Source of the DNA: Emticicia sp037153985
GTDB lineage: Bacteria > Bacteroidota > Bacteroidia > Cytophagales > Spirosomataceae
Assembly: GCF_037153985.1 (NCBI RefSeq)
Contig: NZ_JBBAYI010000011.1
Coordinates: 62,001 to 126,000, forward strand
Length of the DNA: 64,000 bases
Reading direction: 5' to 3'
Positions 26,103 through 34,318 of this stretch are shown piece after piece. A program made the position numbers and the translations under genes. A model generated the notes under the pieces. The model ran no database searches and was not told the DNA's origin. It saw nothing but the letters and a program-made list of their open reading frames with translations. Position 1 is the stretch's first letter. Each line of letters starts with the position of its first letter.

Positions 26103-27494
26103 TTATTTTGCTTTTTTAACTAATCTGGCTGTCATGTTTACATCGCATACCAGTTTTTTCCCTACCCATGCTTCGCCGTGCATTTTAGCTACACCCAATT
26201 TCATAGGTATAAGTAGCGAGCATCTGATAATCAGGGTATCACCCGGTACAACATTATGGTAAAAACGACAGTTATCAATACTTACCAGATAAGGCCAGTA
26301 TGATTCTGGATTTCCGGTAGAAGTAAGTACCAGAACACCGCCAGTTTGGGCAATAGCTTCAATTTGCAACACACCGGGCATAACAGGGTTGTCGGGGAAG
26401 TGTCCTGTAAACTGAGGTTCGTTCATGGTAATATTTTTTATACCCACTACTGTTTGGCCATCGAGATAAACGATTTTATCAACAAGCGCAAACGGGTAGC
26501 GGTGGGGCAAAAGCTTAGCTACTTCGGTTAAAGTATATACAGGTGGCAGGTTGGGGTCATATTGCGGCGCACTTTTAGCTGAGTCGAGCATTTGTTTTTT
26601 AATTTTCTTGGCTAACTCAACATTAGGGGTGTGTCCTGGGCGTGCTGCCAGAATATGCGCTTTAAGCGGGCGCCCTACCAGCGCAAGGTCACCCATTACA
26701 TCAAGTAACTTGTGTCTTGCCGGCTCATTAGGGAAACGAAGCGGAGTATCGTTCAGAATACCCGTTTGGCCTACCTTAATTTTAGGTTTATTCAGTAATT
26801 TTGATAGATTTTCTACTTCTTCCTCAGTAACTTCTCTATCAACAATTACCACCGCATTATCAATGTTTCCACCTTTAATTAATCCTGCATGAAATAAGGC
26901 CTCCAGTTCATGTAAGAACACGAAGGTGCGGCAAGGAGCAATCTGCTCTTTGAATAGCTCAATGGCATGTAGCTGTGCATGCTGGCTATGCAAAATAGAT
27001 GAATTGTAATCAACCATTGCCGTGAGCCGGTAATCATTTAGTGGCAAAGCTGCCAGTTCAATGTTGCGTTCATCATTACGATAATGAATGGCTTCTGTTA
27101 CTTCATAGTAATTTCTTAGGGATTGTTGTTCTTCAATTCCGGCTTCTTCCAGCATTTCAACAAATTTAATGGCGCTACCATCCAGAATCGGAATTTCGGG
27201 GCCATCAATCTGTATGATAACGTTGTCAATCTGAAGCCCTACCAATGCTGCCAGAATATGCTCTGTTGTATGTACGCGCACACCTTCTTTTTCCAGAACA
27301 GTACCGCGCGAGGTATCAACTACATAGTCAACATCGGCTTCTATAATAGGTTTATTATCTAGGTCGATTCTTTGAAATTTATAACCATGATTAATAGGTG
27401 CGGGTAGTATAGTAAGCGACACGGTTTTACCTGTGTGCAAACCTACACCTGTAATTGAAACTTTCTTTTGAATGGTTTGTTGTTTAACGTTCAT
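26103..27494 (-). CDS. lpxC-fabZ: Bifunctional LpxC deacetylase / FabZ dehydratase fusion
   Basis: With the ATG at 27494 (a TTG two codons earlier is less likely) the protein has 463 residues. Residues about 1-300 are UDP-3-O-acyl-GlcNAc deacetylase, the committed lipid A step. They show 'GVGLHTGKTVSLTILPA', 'TTEHILAALVGLQIDNV' (zinc histidine), 'LKGGNID'-like 'LIKGGNIDNAVV', and 'HKLLDVMGDLALVG' (second zinc site). Residues about 315-463 are the (3R)-hydroxyacyl-ACP dehydratase, with 'LLPHRYPFALVDKI' and 'GHFPDNPVMPGVLQIEA' (His and Glu active site). This fusion is usual in Bacteroidota. The gene sits between lpxD and lpxA in one operon. Confidence 0.96.
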   Translation of the reverse strand: MNVKQQTIQKKVSITGVGLHTGKTVSLTILPAPINHGYKFQRIDLDNKPIIEADVDYVVDTSRGTVLEKEGVRVHTTEHILAALVGLQIDNVIIQIDGPEIPILDGSAIKFVEMLEEAGIEEQQSLRNYYEVTEAIHYRNDERNIELAALPLNDYRLTAMVDYNSSILHSQHAQLHAIELFKEQIAPCRTFVFLHELEALFHAGLIKGGNIDNAVVIVDREVTEEEVENLSKLLNKPKIKVGQTGILNDTPLRFPNEPARHKLLDVMGDLALVGRPLKAHILAARPGHTPNVELAKKIKKQMLDSAKSAPQYDPNLPPVYTLTEVAKLLPHRYPFALVDKIVYLDGQTVVGIKNITMNEPQFTGHFPDNPVMPGVLQIEAIAQTGGVLVLTSTGNPESYWPYLVSIDNCRFYHNVVPGDTLIIRCSLLIPMKLGVAKMHGEAWVGKKLVCDVNMTARLVKKAK

Positions 27495-27528
27495 TGGCAA
27501 ATGGTCTTATTTTCCGGTTTTCAGCTAT

Positions 27529-28587
27529 TTATACATCTGATAATACGCCCTCTGTGAAAAGCTCTTCAAGGCGTTTCTCAAGTTCCCTGACTTGTTTTTC
27601 TAATTGTGGGAGTTTCCTGAAAATAGCAACTGACCTTAAATAGTCGTTTAGTTCAAAGGCTGGAGTGCCCGATATAGAAGTATTTTCTTTTTTTATACCT
27701 TTCGTAACGCCTGCTTGTGCGCCAACTTTTGTGCCATTGGCTACTGAAATATGGCCTACTACACCCACTTGGCCCCCAATCACACAGTTTTCGCCAACGA
27801 TAGTTGAGCCAGCCACACCAGTCTGCGAAGCAATAACGGTGTTTTTACCTATTTCAACATTATGGGCAATCTGAACAAGGTTATCAATTTTGACACCCTG
27901 ACGAATAATTGTTGAACCCATTGTGGCGCAGTCAATAGTAGTATTAGCTCCTACGCTTACGTTATCTTCAATAATTACGTTTCCTAACTGCGGAATAGTT
28001 TTGTAAGTGCCATCTGCTTGGGGCGCAAAGCCAAAACCATCGCTACCAATTACCGCTCCGGCATGTATGGTGCAATGCTTACCAATAACTGTATTACTAT
28101 ATATTTTTACACCAGCATAGATAATGGTATTATCGCCTATTGTTACGTTTTCGCCAATATAAGCCTGCGGGTAAATCTTTACGTTATGGCCTATTTTTGT
28201 GCCTTTCCCGATATATGAAAAAGCACCCTGATATAGTCCTTCGCCGAGTTCTACGTTTTCGCCTACAAAAACGGGCTGTTCAACCCCCTTCTTGGAAAAA
28301 TTCAAAATCTTCTGGTACTCTTCAAGAAGTTGCGTAAAAGAATTATAGGCATTTTCTACAACAATAAGTGTAGTAGAAATTTCTTTTTTTGGTACAAAAT
28401 CACGCCCGACAATTACAGCCGAAGCCTTTGTTGTATAGATGAAAGGCTCATATTTAGGGTTTGCAAGGAACGAAATATCTCCATCATTTCCTTGTTCAAT
28501 CTTTTCTAACTTGCTGATTGTCAAGGATTCATTACCTCGAATTTCACCATTTAATAAATGAGCTATTTGCTTTACCGTAAATTGCAT
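27529..28587 (-). CDS. lpxD: UDP-3-O-(3-hydroxyacyl)glucosamine N-acyltransferase
   Basis: This 352-residue protein has an N-terminal uridine-binding domain ('IAHLLNGEIRGNESLTISKL'; 'SFLANPKYEPFIYTTKASAV'), then hexapeptide repeats of the left-handed beta-helix (about 105-300) with 'GSDGFGFAPQADGTYKTIPQ' and 'IAHNVEIGKNTVIASQTGVA'. A C-terminal helix ('FRKLPQLEKQVRELEKRLEE') completes it. LpxD transfers the second acyl chain in lipid A synthesis. The gene is 34 bases upstream of lpxC-fabZ. Confidence 0.96.
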   Translation of the reverse strand: MQFTVKQIAHLLNGEIRGNESLTISKLEKIEQGNDGDISFLANPKYEPFIYTTKASAVIVGRDFVPKKEISTTLIVVENAYNSFTQLLEEYQKILNFSKKGVEQPVFVGENVELGEGLYQGAFSYIGKGTKIGHNVKIYPQAYIGENVTIGDNTIIYAGVKIYSNTVIGKHCTIHAGAVIGSDGFGFAPQADGTYKTIPQLGNVIIEDNVSVGANTTIDCATMGSTIIRQGVKIDNLVQIAHNVEIGKNTVIASQTGVAGSTIVGENCVIGGQVGVVGHISVANGTKVGAQAGVTKGIKKENTSISGTPAFELNDYLRSVAIFRKLPQLEKQVRELEKRLEELFTEGVLSDV

Positions 28588-28720
28588 AGGATACTTAACT
28601 GTTGTTTCAGCTTTGGGTGAGTTACTATTATTGCACTTTAAACTCTATAAAGTTTCGGCAAATAATTTTTGTCGAAAATATTCTTGAAATAATGCAAAAA
28701 TACTCTGTAATATGGCAAAT

Positions 28721-29956
28721 TCATTGCAAATATACATTTTTGCCCCAACATACATAGTATTTTTTCACGATGTTGCTTAATGCCTTAATGGCCGGTAAAT
28801 CGGAGGCATCGGCAATATCAACCACTTCTTTATTTTTTGTACAGATATAAATGGTTTCGTCGCCGCGCACATAGCCTTTATTGCTTACATCGCCTTCTGT
28901 AATAAAATAACTTAATTCTGTTTCAGAAATGCCTTTTTCAAGGAGTGCCTGTTTTAATGAACTAATGAGTGGCTCTTCAATTGGTTTGTTAGAGATTTTA
29001 ATTTTGAACAAATTCCTGTTCAATAAATCCTCACAGATGGTTGATAAAATTTTATCAGAATGAAACCGCCAGTTTTTTACACATGCCCAAATGTCGTAAT
29101 CGTCTAAAAGTGTAAACGATTGCAAATAACTATCATTGTTCTGAAAAGCGGATAAGCTGACGTTTTCCTTTAAAAAAACTGATAAAGCCGGCCCTGCAAA
29201 CAATTCTTGCCCCTGGCTCATTAATTCGCGTGCCCTTCTGATAATCTGAATCAGCATGGTTTCGGCACAAATGGCAGTTTTGTGTAAGTAAACCTGCCAG
29301 TACATTAAGCGGCGCGCATTCAGAAAATTCTCGACACTTAACAAGCCTTTTTCTTCAACTACTAACTGGTTATCAACTACATTAAGCATTTTAATGATTC
29401 TGTCCACACCAATGGTTCCTTCGGCTACCCCTGTAAAGAAGCAGTCACGGGTAAGATAATCCATCCGGTCCATATCTAACTGGCTTGAAATAAGCTGATG
29501 GAAAAAATCACGCCCATAAGTACCATTAAACATTTCCAGAGCCATCGACAAACGCCCGTTAAACTCATAGTTGAGTTTTTGCATAATCAATGATGAAATA
29601 TGCTCATGATGCACATCTTCCAGAATAGTATATTCAAGCACATGCGAGAAAGGGCCATGGCCAATGTCATGCAGAAGAATTGCTATTTGTGCGGCTTCAA
29701 ATTCATCTTCTGATATAGCATGCCCTTTTGACTGTAACACCTGCAAAGCCTGATACATCAGATGCATGGCTCCCAAGGCATGATGAAAACGAGTATGCAA
29801 TGCACCGGGGTATACATACTCGGCCATCCCTAATTGTTTTATACGACGTAAACGCTGAAAAAAAGGATGCTCGATTAAGTCATAAATTAAGTCAGAATGG
29901 ATTGTAACAAACCCATAAACGGGGTCGTTAAAAATCTTTCGTTTGTTGACAGTCAT
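28721..29956 (-). CDS. HD-domain phosphohydrolase (dNTPase-like)
   Basis: This 411-residue protein has an HD domain near the N-terminus. It begins 'KIFNDPVYGFVTIHSDLIYDL', continues with 'FQRLRRIKQLGMAEYVYPGA', 'TRFHHALGAMHLMYQAL', and has the metal motif 'ILLHDIGHGPFSHVLE'. This matches the YwfO/SAMHD1-like group, which hydrolyses dNTPs or related phosphates. In Bacteroidota a gene of this type commonly precedes lpxD, as here (133-base gap, same strand), although no biochemical tie to lipid A is known to me. The start at 29956 gives the family's usual MxxNKRKIFNDP opening. Confidence 0.88.
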   Translation of the reverse strand: MTVNKRKIFNDPVYGFVTIHSDLIYDLIEHPFFQRLRRIKQLGMAEYVYPGALHTRFHHALGAMHLMYQALQVLQSKGHAISEDEFEAAQIAILLHDIGHGPFSHVLEYTILEDVHHEHISSLIMQKLNYEFNGRLSMALEMFNGTYGRDFFHQLISSQLDMDRMDYLTRDCFFTGVAEGTIGVDRIIKMLNVVDNQLVVEEKGLLSVENFLNARRLMYWQVYLHKTAICAETMLIQIIRRARELMSQGQELFAGPALSVFLKENVSLSAFQNNDSYLQSFTLLDDYDIWACVKNWRFHSDKILSTICEDLLNRNLFKIKISNKPIEEPLISSLKQALLEKGISETELSYFITEGDVSNKGYVRGDETIYICTKNKEVVDIADASDLPAIKALSNIVKKYYVCWGKNVYLQ

Positions 29957-30147
29957 TGAGGTACTTTGGTAGAACGTTGTTTTAACGCTATACTTTATTT
30001 TGGGTGAATTTACTAATTAAAATTCAATAGTGTTTGAACAAACAACATAAACAAGACGTAATTAGTTATCAAATGGATGGAAATATTGATGAAATTTTTT
30101 AGAACGGTTAAATATTCATCTGGAAGGGATAGAAAGAATAACTTAGC

Positions 30148-31530
30148 CTATAAAAAATATCTTTGGTAGCACTTGGCTATTAATGCAGTAGTGTAAGCAT
30201 CAGACTGCCATATTAGCAAATTTCTGAGTAGAGTGCCTCCAGAAAAATATACCCCACCCTCCCAATAGCAAGTGTTATCTTTTTTGATACGCTTCGACTC
30301 CAGAAAAGTAAAAGCTTTTTTGATGTTTTCATCAGGAATTGCAAGACCTTTTAATTTTAAATCGAGCATTGCATGTAGTGCATAGGCAGTAGACTGAATA
30401 ATATCTTTGTTGTTTAACCACGCGTTACTTTCAAAACTGCCGTCAGGCTTCTGAGTATTTATTATATATGTAGCTGTTTGTTTTGAGGCTTCCTGAAGTT
30501 CGTTAACCCCGTTATAATATGCCTTTGCAATAGCAAAAGCAATATGATAATTATTCGGATAATAAACTCCAGCACTATGCCATTGTTTGTTTTTTATGCA
30601 ATGCTCAATAATTTTTAAAGCTCCTTTTTTGCCGATACTTTCATTAAGTTGATTGGTAATTGCCAGATAACTCAGTACATTACTATTAACAACCACATCG
30701 ACATCGTTGGCTCCAAAGGGAATCCAAGGTTGGTAAGCAACAGGATACCCTGAACTAAATGGTGTAAAAATGAGCATTAATGAAAAATAAGAGGTAACAG
30801 GATTCCAGAAATTATATTCATATTCAGGATAATGCCATGTAAGATACGCCCCTGAATTTTTAGGAGAAGGTAAGAGAAAGTTATACCAGTTTCGGTTTTT
30901 TCGTTTAAAATCAAGGTATTCATCAAATCCGGCATAAGAAATTGCTTTTACAGAATCTTTAAAAATTTTATTGTGGTAAAATACGGCTGAATTAGCTAGT
31001 GCGGTATCGTCGGCATCTTCAGGAACATTAGCTGTTTTATTGATAAACCTTGAGCCTAACCGATAAGTTGTAGGTCGGCGTACCAATAACTTAGGGTCTT
31101 TGCCTATTAACTTAAGTTTTCGGTTAGGGGGAAGTAGTTTCCAGAAGTTGTAACGATTATTTGTTTCATAACTTTGAATTTCATGAAAGGCTTTAATTAA
31201 AGTGGGCTTTAATATATATAGAGATGTATCTTTCAAGTAAATTTCTGATAGAAAATTATGAACAGCAGATATATTAAAACAATTTGAATCACGGGCTTTT
31301 TGTTTTCGGCCAATAAAAAAATAAGGTTCTGTTAAGTTCATATAAATGGGCCACTCGCCAGAATATTGTTTGCCAGCAATAGTTGAGTCACACTGGTTCT
31401 GAATAAGGAAATTAAGCGACTCTTGAAAAATCTGCTGAGGCGTTGTTTTTTGAGCAAGGCTAATTATTGAACTAAGCAATAAAAAAAAAAAAATATTATA
31501 TACTTTTTTGGTAGTTGCTATGTGTATCAT
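30148..31530 (-). CDS. Exported terpene-cyclase-like alpha/alpha-toroid protein with DxDDTA motif
   Basis: From the ATG at 31530 the protein has 460 residues and a clear signal peptide (about 1-27, ending SIISLAQ); a longer frame from 31596 adds 22 residues and is less likely. Helical repeats follow, with the sequence EDADDTALANS. D172-x-D174-D175-T-A equals the DxDDTA acid motif that protonates the substrate in squalene-hopene and class II terpene cyclases. A QW-type repeat 'TQKPDGSFESNAW' and 'DNTCYWEGGVYFSGG' lie further on. It therefore belongs with prenyltransferase/squalene-oxidase-repeat proteins, but it is exported and of single-toroid size. Enzymatic activity is not shown. A T13 tract lies in the signal-peptide codons. 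The gene is divergent from a haloperoxidase-family lipoprotein gene. Confidence 0.65.
   Translation of the reverse strand: MIHIATTKKVYNIFFFLLLSSIISLAQKTTPQQIFQESLNFLIQNQCDSTIAGKQYSGEWPIYMNLTEPYFFIGRKQKARDSNCFNISAVHNFLSEIYLKDTSLYILKPTLIKAFHEIQSYETNNRYNFWKLLPPNRKLKLIGKDPKLLVRRPTTYRLGSRFINKTANVPEDADDTALANSAVFYHNKIFKDSVKAISYAGFDEYLDFKRKNRNWYNFLLPSPKNSGAYLTWHYPEYEYNFWNPVTSYFSLMLIFTPFSSGYPVAYQPWIPFGANDVDVVVNSNVLSYLAITNQLNESIGKKGALKIIEHCIKNKQWHSAGVYYPNNYHIAFAIAKAYYNGVNELQEASKQTATYIINTQKPDGSFESNAWLNNKDIIQSTAYALHAMLDLKLKGLAIPDENIKKAFTFLESKRIKKDNTCYWEGGVYFSGGTLLRNLLIWQSDAYTTALIAKCYQRYFL
31481..31493. repeat. 13-base A/T homopolymer inside the signal-peptide codons
   Basis: Thirteen consecutive A on the plus strand are T13 in the coding strand of the DxDDTA gene, encoding the F-F-F-L part of the signal peptide. 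A tract of this length is prone to slippage and could switch the gene on and off, or vary in assemblies. Confidence 0.9.
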
Positions 31531-31728
31531 TCGAGAAATTATAGCCAAAGCATTAGATATTTGACATACTAAAAAACTGATTAGCATTTTAAGCAAAACT
31601 GGAGTAAGTTAAAAATATTTCTTGTTTTTTATATTTAAAGGAGCATTATTATTTGTTACATGGGTTTTGTTAAAAATTAACTCAGATTAAAAACTAAAAA
31701 ATATGCATTATTTAATGGGCTTATTTTG

Positions 31729-31736
31729 TAAATTTG
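31729..31736 (+). promoter_or_regulatory. Candidate -7 element of the haloperoxidase-family lipoprotein gene
   Basis: TAAATTTG fits TAnnTTTG and lies 50 bases before the ATG at 31787. It favours that start over the in-frame ATG at 31703, which is upstream of the element. No -33 TTG is seen at the right spacing. Confidence 0.4.
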
Positions 31737-31786
31737 CGTTTAATAAATTGTGTTTTTTCGAGTTGTGTTTCATACTACCCACCCTT

Positions 31787-33154
31787 ATGTTTAATAAATC
31801 TTTCCTCTTGATAAGCGTAGCCGTGGTTGGCTTGCTTATAAATGCCTGCAAACCTAAAGGTAATGGTGCTGATGCTAAAGTATATAATGCTAAAGCCGCC
31901 GACCCTGAATTGTATCACCAGTCAGTTGAATTATTAACCGATGTTATTATTCATGATATTTTCAAGCCACCAGTAGCCAGCCGTATTTACGCCTATTCAA
32001 ATTTGGCCGGATACGAGGCCATGGTTCCTGGTTTTCCAGACTATGAGTCGCTTGGAGGTAAATTAAAAGGTTTTTCAGCAGGCCCACAACCTGAGAAAGG
32101 TCAGGATTATTGTTTCCCGCTGGCTAGTACCAGAGCTTTCCTGAAAGTAGCACGTACACTTACGTTTTCTGGAGATTTTTTTGATAAGTATGAAAAAACT
32201 TTCTATGCCAAATACAAGGAAATGGGTGTTCCTGAAGACGTAATGGAACGTTCGATGGCCTATGGCGATAGCGTAGCTGCCCATGTAATACGTTACTCTG
32301 GCAAAGATAAATACAAACAAACACGTGGTATTCGGTTTACTGTAACCAACCTGCCAGGTACTTGGGTTCCTACACCACCCGCTTATGCCGATGCCTGCGA
32401 ACCTGAGTGGAACAAAATCCGTGCATTAACGTTAGACTCTGCCTCACAGTTTATGCCGCCGCGCCCTCCGATGTACAACCATGATAAAAACAGTGAGTTC
32501 TGGAAAGAAACCAGAGAAGTATATGAAATAGGTAAAAAACTGACTGAAGAACAAAAACGCATTGCATGGTTCTGGGATGATAACCCCTTTGTGATGAACG
32601 TAATGGGCCATGTGATGTTTGCTAATAAAAAAATGACACCCGGAGGCCACTGGCTGGCTATTCATACCACGGTTTCACGTAAAACCAAAGCATCGTTCGA
32701 GAAAAGTGTGGAAGGCTACGCGCTGGGTTCAATTGCCCTGCTTGATGCCTTTATTTGTAGCTGGGATGAAAAATACCGTAGTGTGAAAGTACGCCCTGAA
32801 ACTGTAATTAATGCAGAACTTGACCCTAAATGGCAACCATTCTTGCAGACACCGCCATTCCCTGAATATACTAGCGGGCATAGTACTATTTCTGCAGCAG
32901 CAGCCGAGGTATTCAGTTTTGTACATGGTGATAACGTTACCTTTACTGACTCAACTGAATATAAACATGGGCATGGAGTTATGTCGTTTAACTCGTTCAG
33001 AGAAGCAGCCTTAATGGCAAATATAAGCCGCCTTTACGGAGGTATTCATTACCGTTCAGGTTGTTTTGAAGGTAATAAATGTGGTGTTAAAATAGGGCAG
33101 CAAGTTTTAAGAATTGCCCAGACCAGAAGAAAAGAAAAAGTAGCAGCCAACTAA
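31787..33154 (+). CDS. Vanadium haloperoxidase/PAP2-family lipoprotein
   Basis: Starting at 31787 the protein has 455 residues and a lipoprotein signal (lipobox INAC, cysteine at residue 21). The C-terminal half carries the vanadate/phosphate site of the family: 'SVKVRPETVIN' (Lys and Arg), 'FPEYTSGHSTISAAAAEV' (Ser-Gly-His) and 'ANISRLYGGIHYRSG' (Arg and His). Members either oxidise halides with peroxide using vanadate or are acid phosphatases; the sequence alone does not decide between these. The long N-terminal helical part ('SRIYAYSNLAGYEAMV') is typical of Bacteroidota vanadium-dependent haloperoxidase-like proteins. It faces the envelope and is transcribed divergently from the DxDDTA protein gene. 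Confidence 0.85.
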   Translation: MFNKSFLLISVAVVGLLINACKPKGNGADAKVYNAKAADPELYHQSVELLTDVIIHDIFKPPVASRIYAYSNLAGYEAMVPGFPDYESLGGKLKGFSAGPQPEKGQDYCFPLASTRAFLKVARTLTFSGDFFDKYEKTFYAKYKEMGVPEDVMERSMAYGDSVAAHVIRYSGKDKYKQTRGIRFTVTNLPGTWVPTPPAYADACEPEWNKIRALTLDSASQFMPPRPPMYNHDKNSEFWKETREVYEIGKKLTEEQKRIAWFWDDNPFVMNVMGHVMFANKKMTPGGHWLAIHTTVSRKTKASFEKSVEGYALGSIALLDAFICSWDEKYRSVKVRPETVINAELDPKWQPFLQTPPFPEYTSGHSTISAAAAEVFSFVHGDNVTFTDSTEYKHGHGVMSFNSFREAALMANISRLYGGIHYRSGCFEGNKCGVKIGQQVLRIAQTRRKEKVAAN

Positions 33155-33197
33155 AATAGAAGCCCTCTGGAAAATACTTACCAGAGGGCTTCTATTT
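33154..33197. terminator. Bidirectional terminator between the haloperoxidase-family gene and tsaD
   Basis: A perfect 17-bp stem (33154-33170 with 33181-33197, core GAAGCCCTCTGG) with a 10-base loop starts at the last base of the stop codon. It is followed by T-rich sequence on the plus strand and lies between convergent genes. Confidence 0.9.
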
Positions 33198-33211
33198 TTA
33201 AAACCAGCACA

Positions 33212-34210
33212 TTACCAATCCATGCGCGGAAGTGGGCTTACCTCTTGCGAAGTAAATTCGCCTTTCTGATATTTAAAATATGCAGCCATGGCAATCATGC
33301 CAGCGTTATCAGTACAATATTGAAACTGAGGTATATAAACCCGCCAGTTTTCTTTCTCTCCTAAATCTTGCAAGGCTTTTCTTAAACCCGAATTGGCCGA
33401 AACCCCTCCGGCAATAGCAACATCTTTTATGTTTAGCTCACGAGCGGCACGGCGCAATTTCTGGAGTAACATTTTAATTAATGTTTGCTGCACACTAGCA
33501 CAAATATCAGCTATGTTTTGCTCAATAAAATCAGGGTTCTTTTCAAGATTACTCTTTAAAAAGTACAAAATAGAAGTTTTAATTCCGCTGAACGAAAAAT
33601 TATATTTAGGCATTTCCGACAAAGGAAACTGAAATGCCTCAGGGTTACCTTGCTGTGCATATTTATCAATCAATGGCCCACCCGGATACGGAAGCCCCAG
33701 AAGTTTGGCTGTTTTGTCAAACGCCTCACCTACGGCATCATCCTGTGTTTCTCCGATTACCTCCATGTCCAGATAATCTCTGACAAGTACAATCTGGGTA
33801 TGCCCGCCACTCACGGTCAGGCAAAGAAAAGGAAACCTTGGAGCAGGAGCATCAATAAAATGTGCCAGTACATGCGCTTGTATGTGGTTTACCTCAATAA
33901 GCGGAATACTAAGCCCAAGAGCCATGGCTTTGGCAAACGAAGTACCCACCAATAATGAGCCTAAAAGGCCGGGACCACGTGTAAAAGCTATGGCATTTAG
34001 TTGATTTTTTGCTATATTTGCTTTTTTTAAGGCATTTTCAACTACTGGTAAGATGTGTTGTTGGTGGGCGCGTGAGGCCAATTCAGGCACAACACCTCCA
34101 AAACGCTCATGAATTAGCTGTCCGGCTACAATGTTAGAGCATATTTTACCGTTAGAAATAACAGCTGCTGACGTTTCGTCACACGAGGATTCGATGGCTA
34201 AAATATTCAA
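33212..34210 (-). CDS. tsaD: tRNA threonylcarbamoyladenosine transferase
   Basis: This 332-residue protein is of the ASKHA fold. TsaD moves the threonylcarbamoyl group onto A37 of ANN-decoding tRNAs, together with TsaB, TsaC and TsaE. Seen are 'ILAIESSCDETSAAVI' and 'VPELASRAHQQHILPVV' (iron-binding HxxxH region). 'RGPGLLGSLLVGTSFAKA', 'VNHIQAHVLAHFI', 'LTVSGGHTQIVLV' and 'VAIAGGVSANSGLR' follow. The length is normal. A -7-like TAATTTTG lies on the minus strand at 34271-34278. The gene is divergent from the TamB-like gene. Confidence 0.96.
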   Translation of the reverse strand: MNILAIESSCDETSAAVISNGKICSNIVAGQLIHERFGGVVPELASRAHQQHILPVVENALKKANIAKNQLNAIAFTRGPGLLGSLLVGTSFAKAMALGLSIPLIEVNHIQAHVLAHFIDAPAPRFPFLCLTVSGGHTQIVLVRDYLDMEVIGETQDDAVGEAFDKTAKLLGLPYPGGPLIDKYAQQGNPEAFQFPLSEMPKYNFSFSGIKTSILYFLKSNLEKNPDFIEQNIADICASVQQTLIKMLLQKLRRAARELNIKDVAIAGGVSANSGLRKALQDLGEKENWRVYIPQFQYCTDNAGMIAMAAYFKYQKGEFTSQEVSPLPRMDW

Positions 34211-34318
34211 AACCTAAGATTAAAATTTTGTGTTTTTAAATTTTCAATAAACTTCTGTTGTATTAAAACACAAAATTAGTGTTCAGTAATTCACTAATTC
34301 ATTAATTAAGCAATTATT

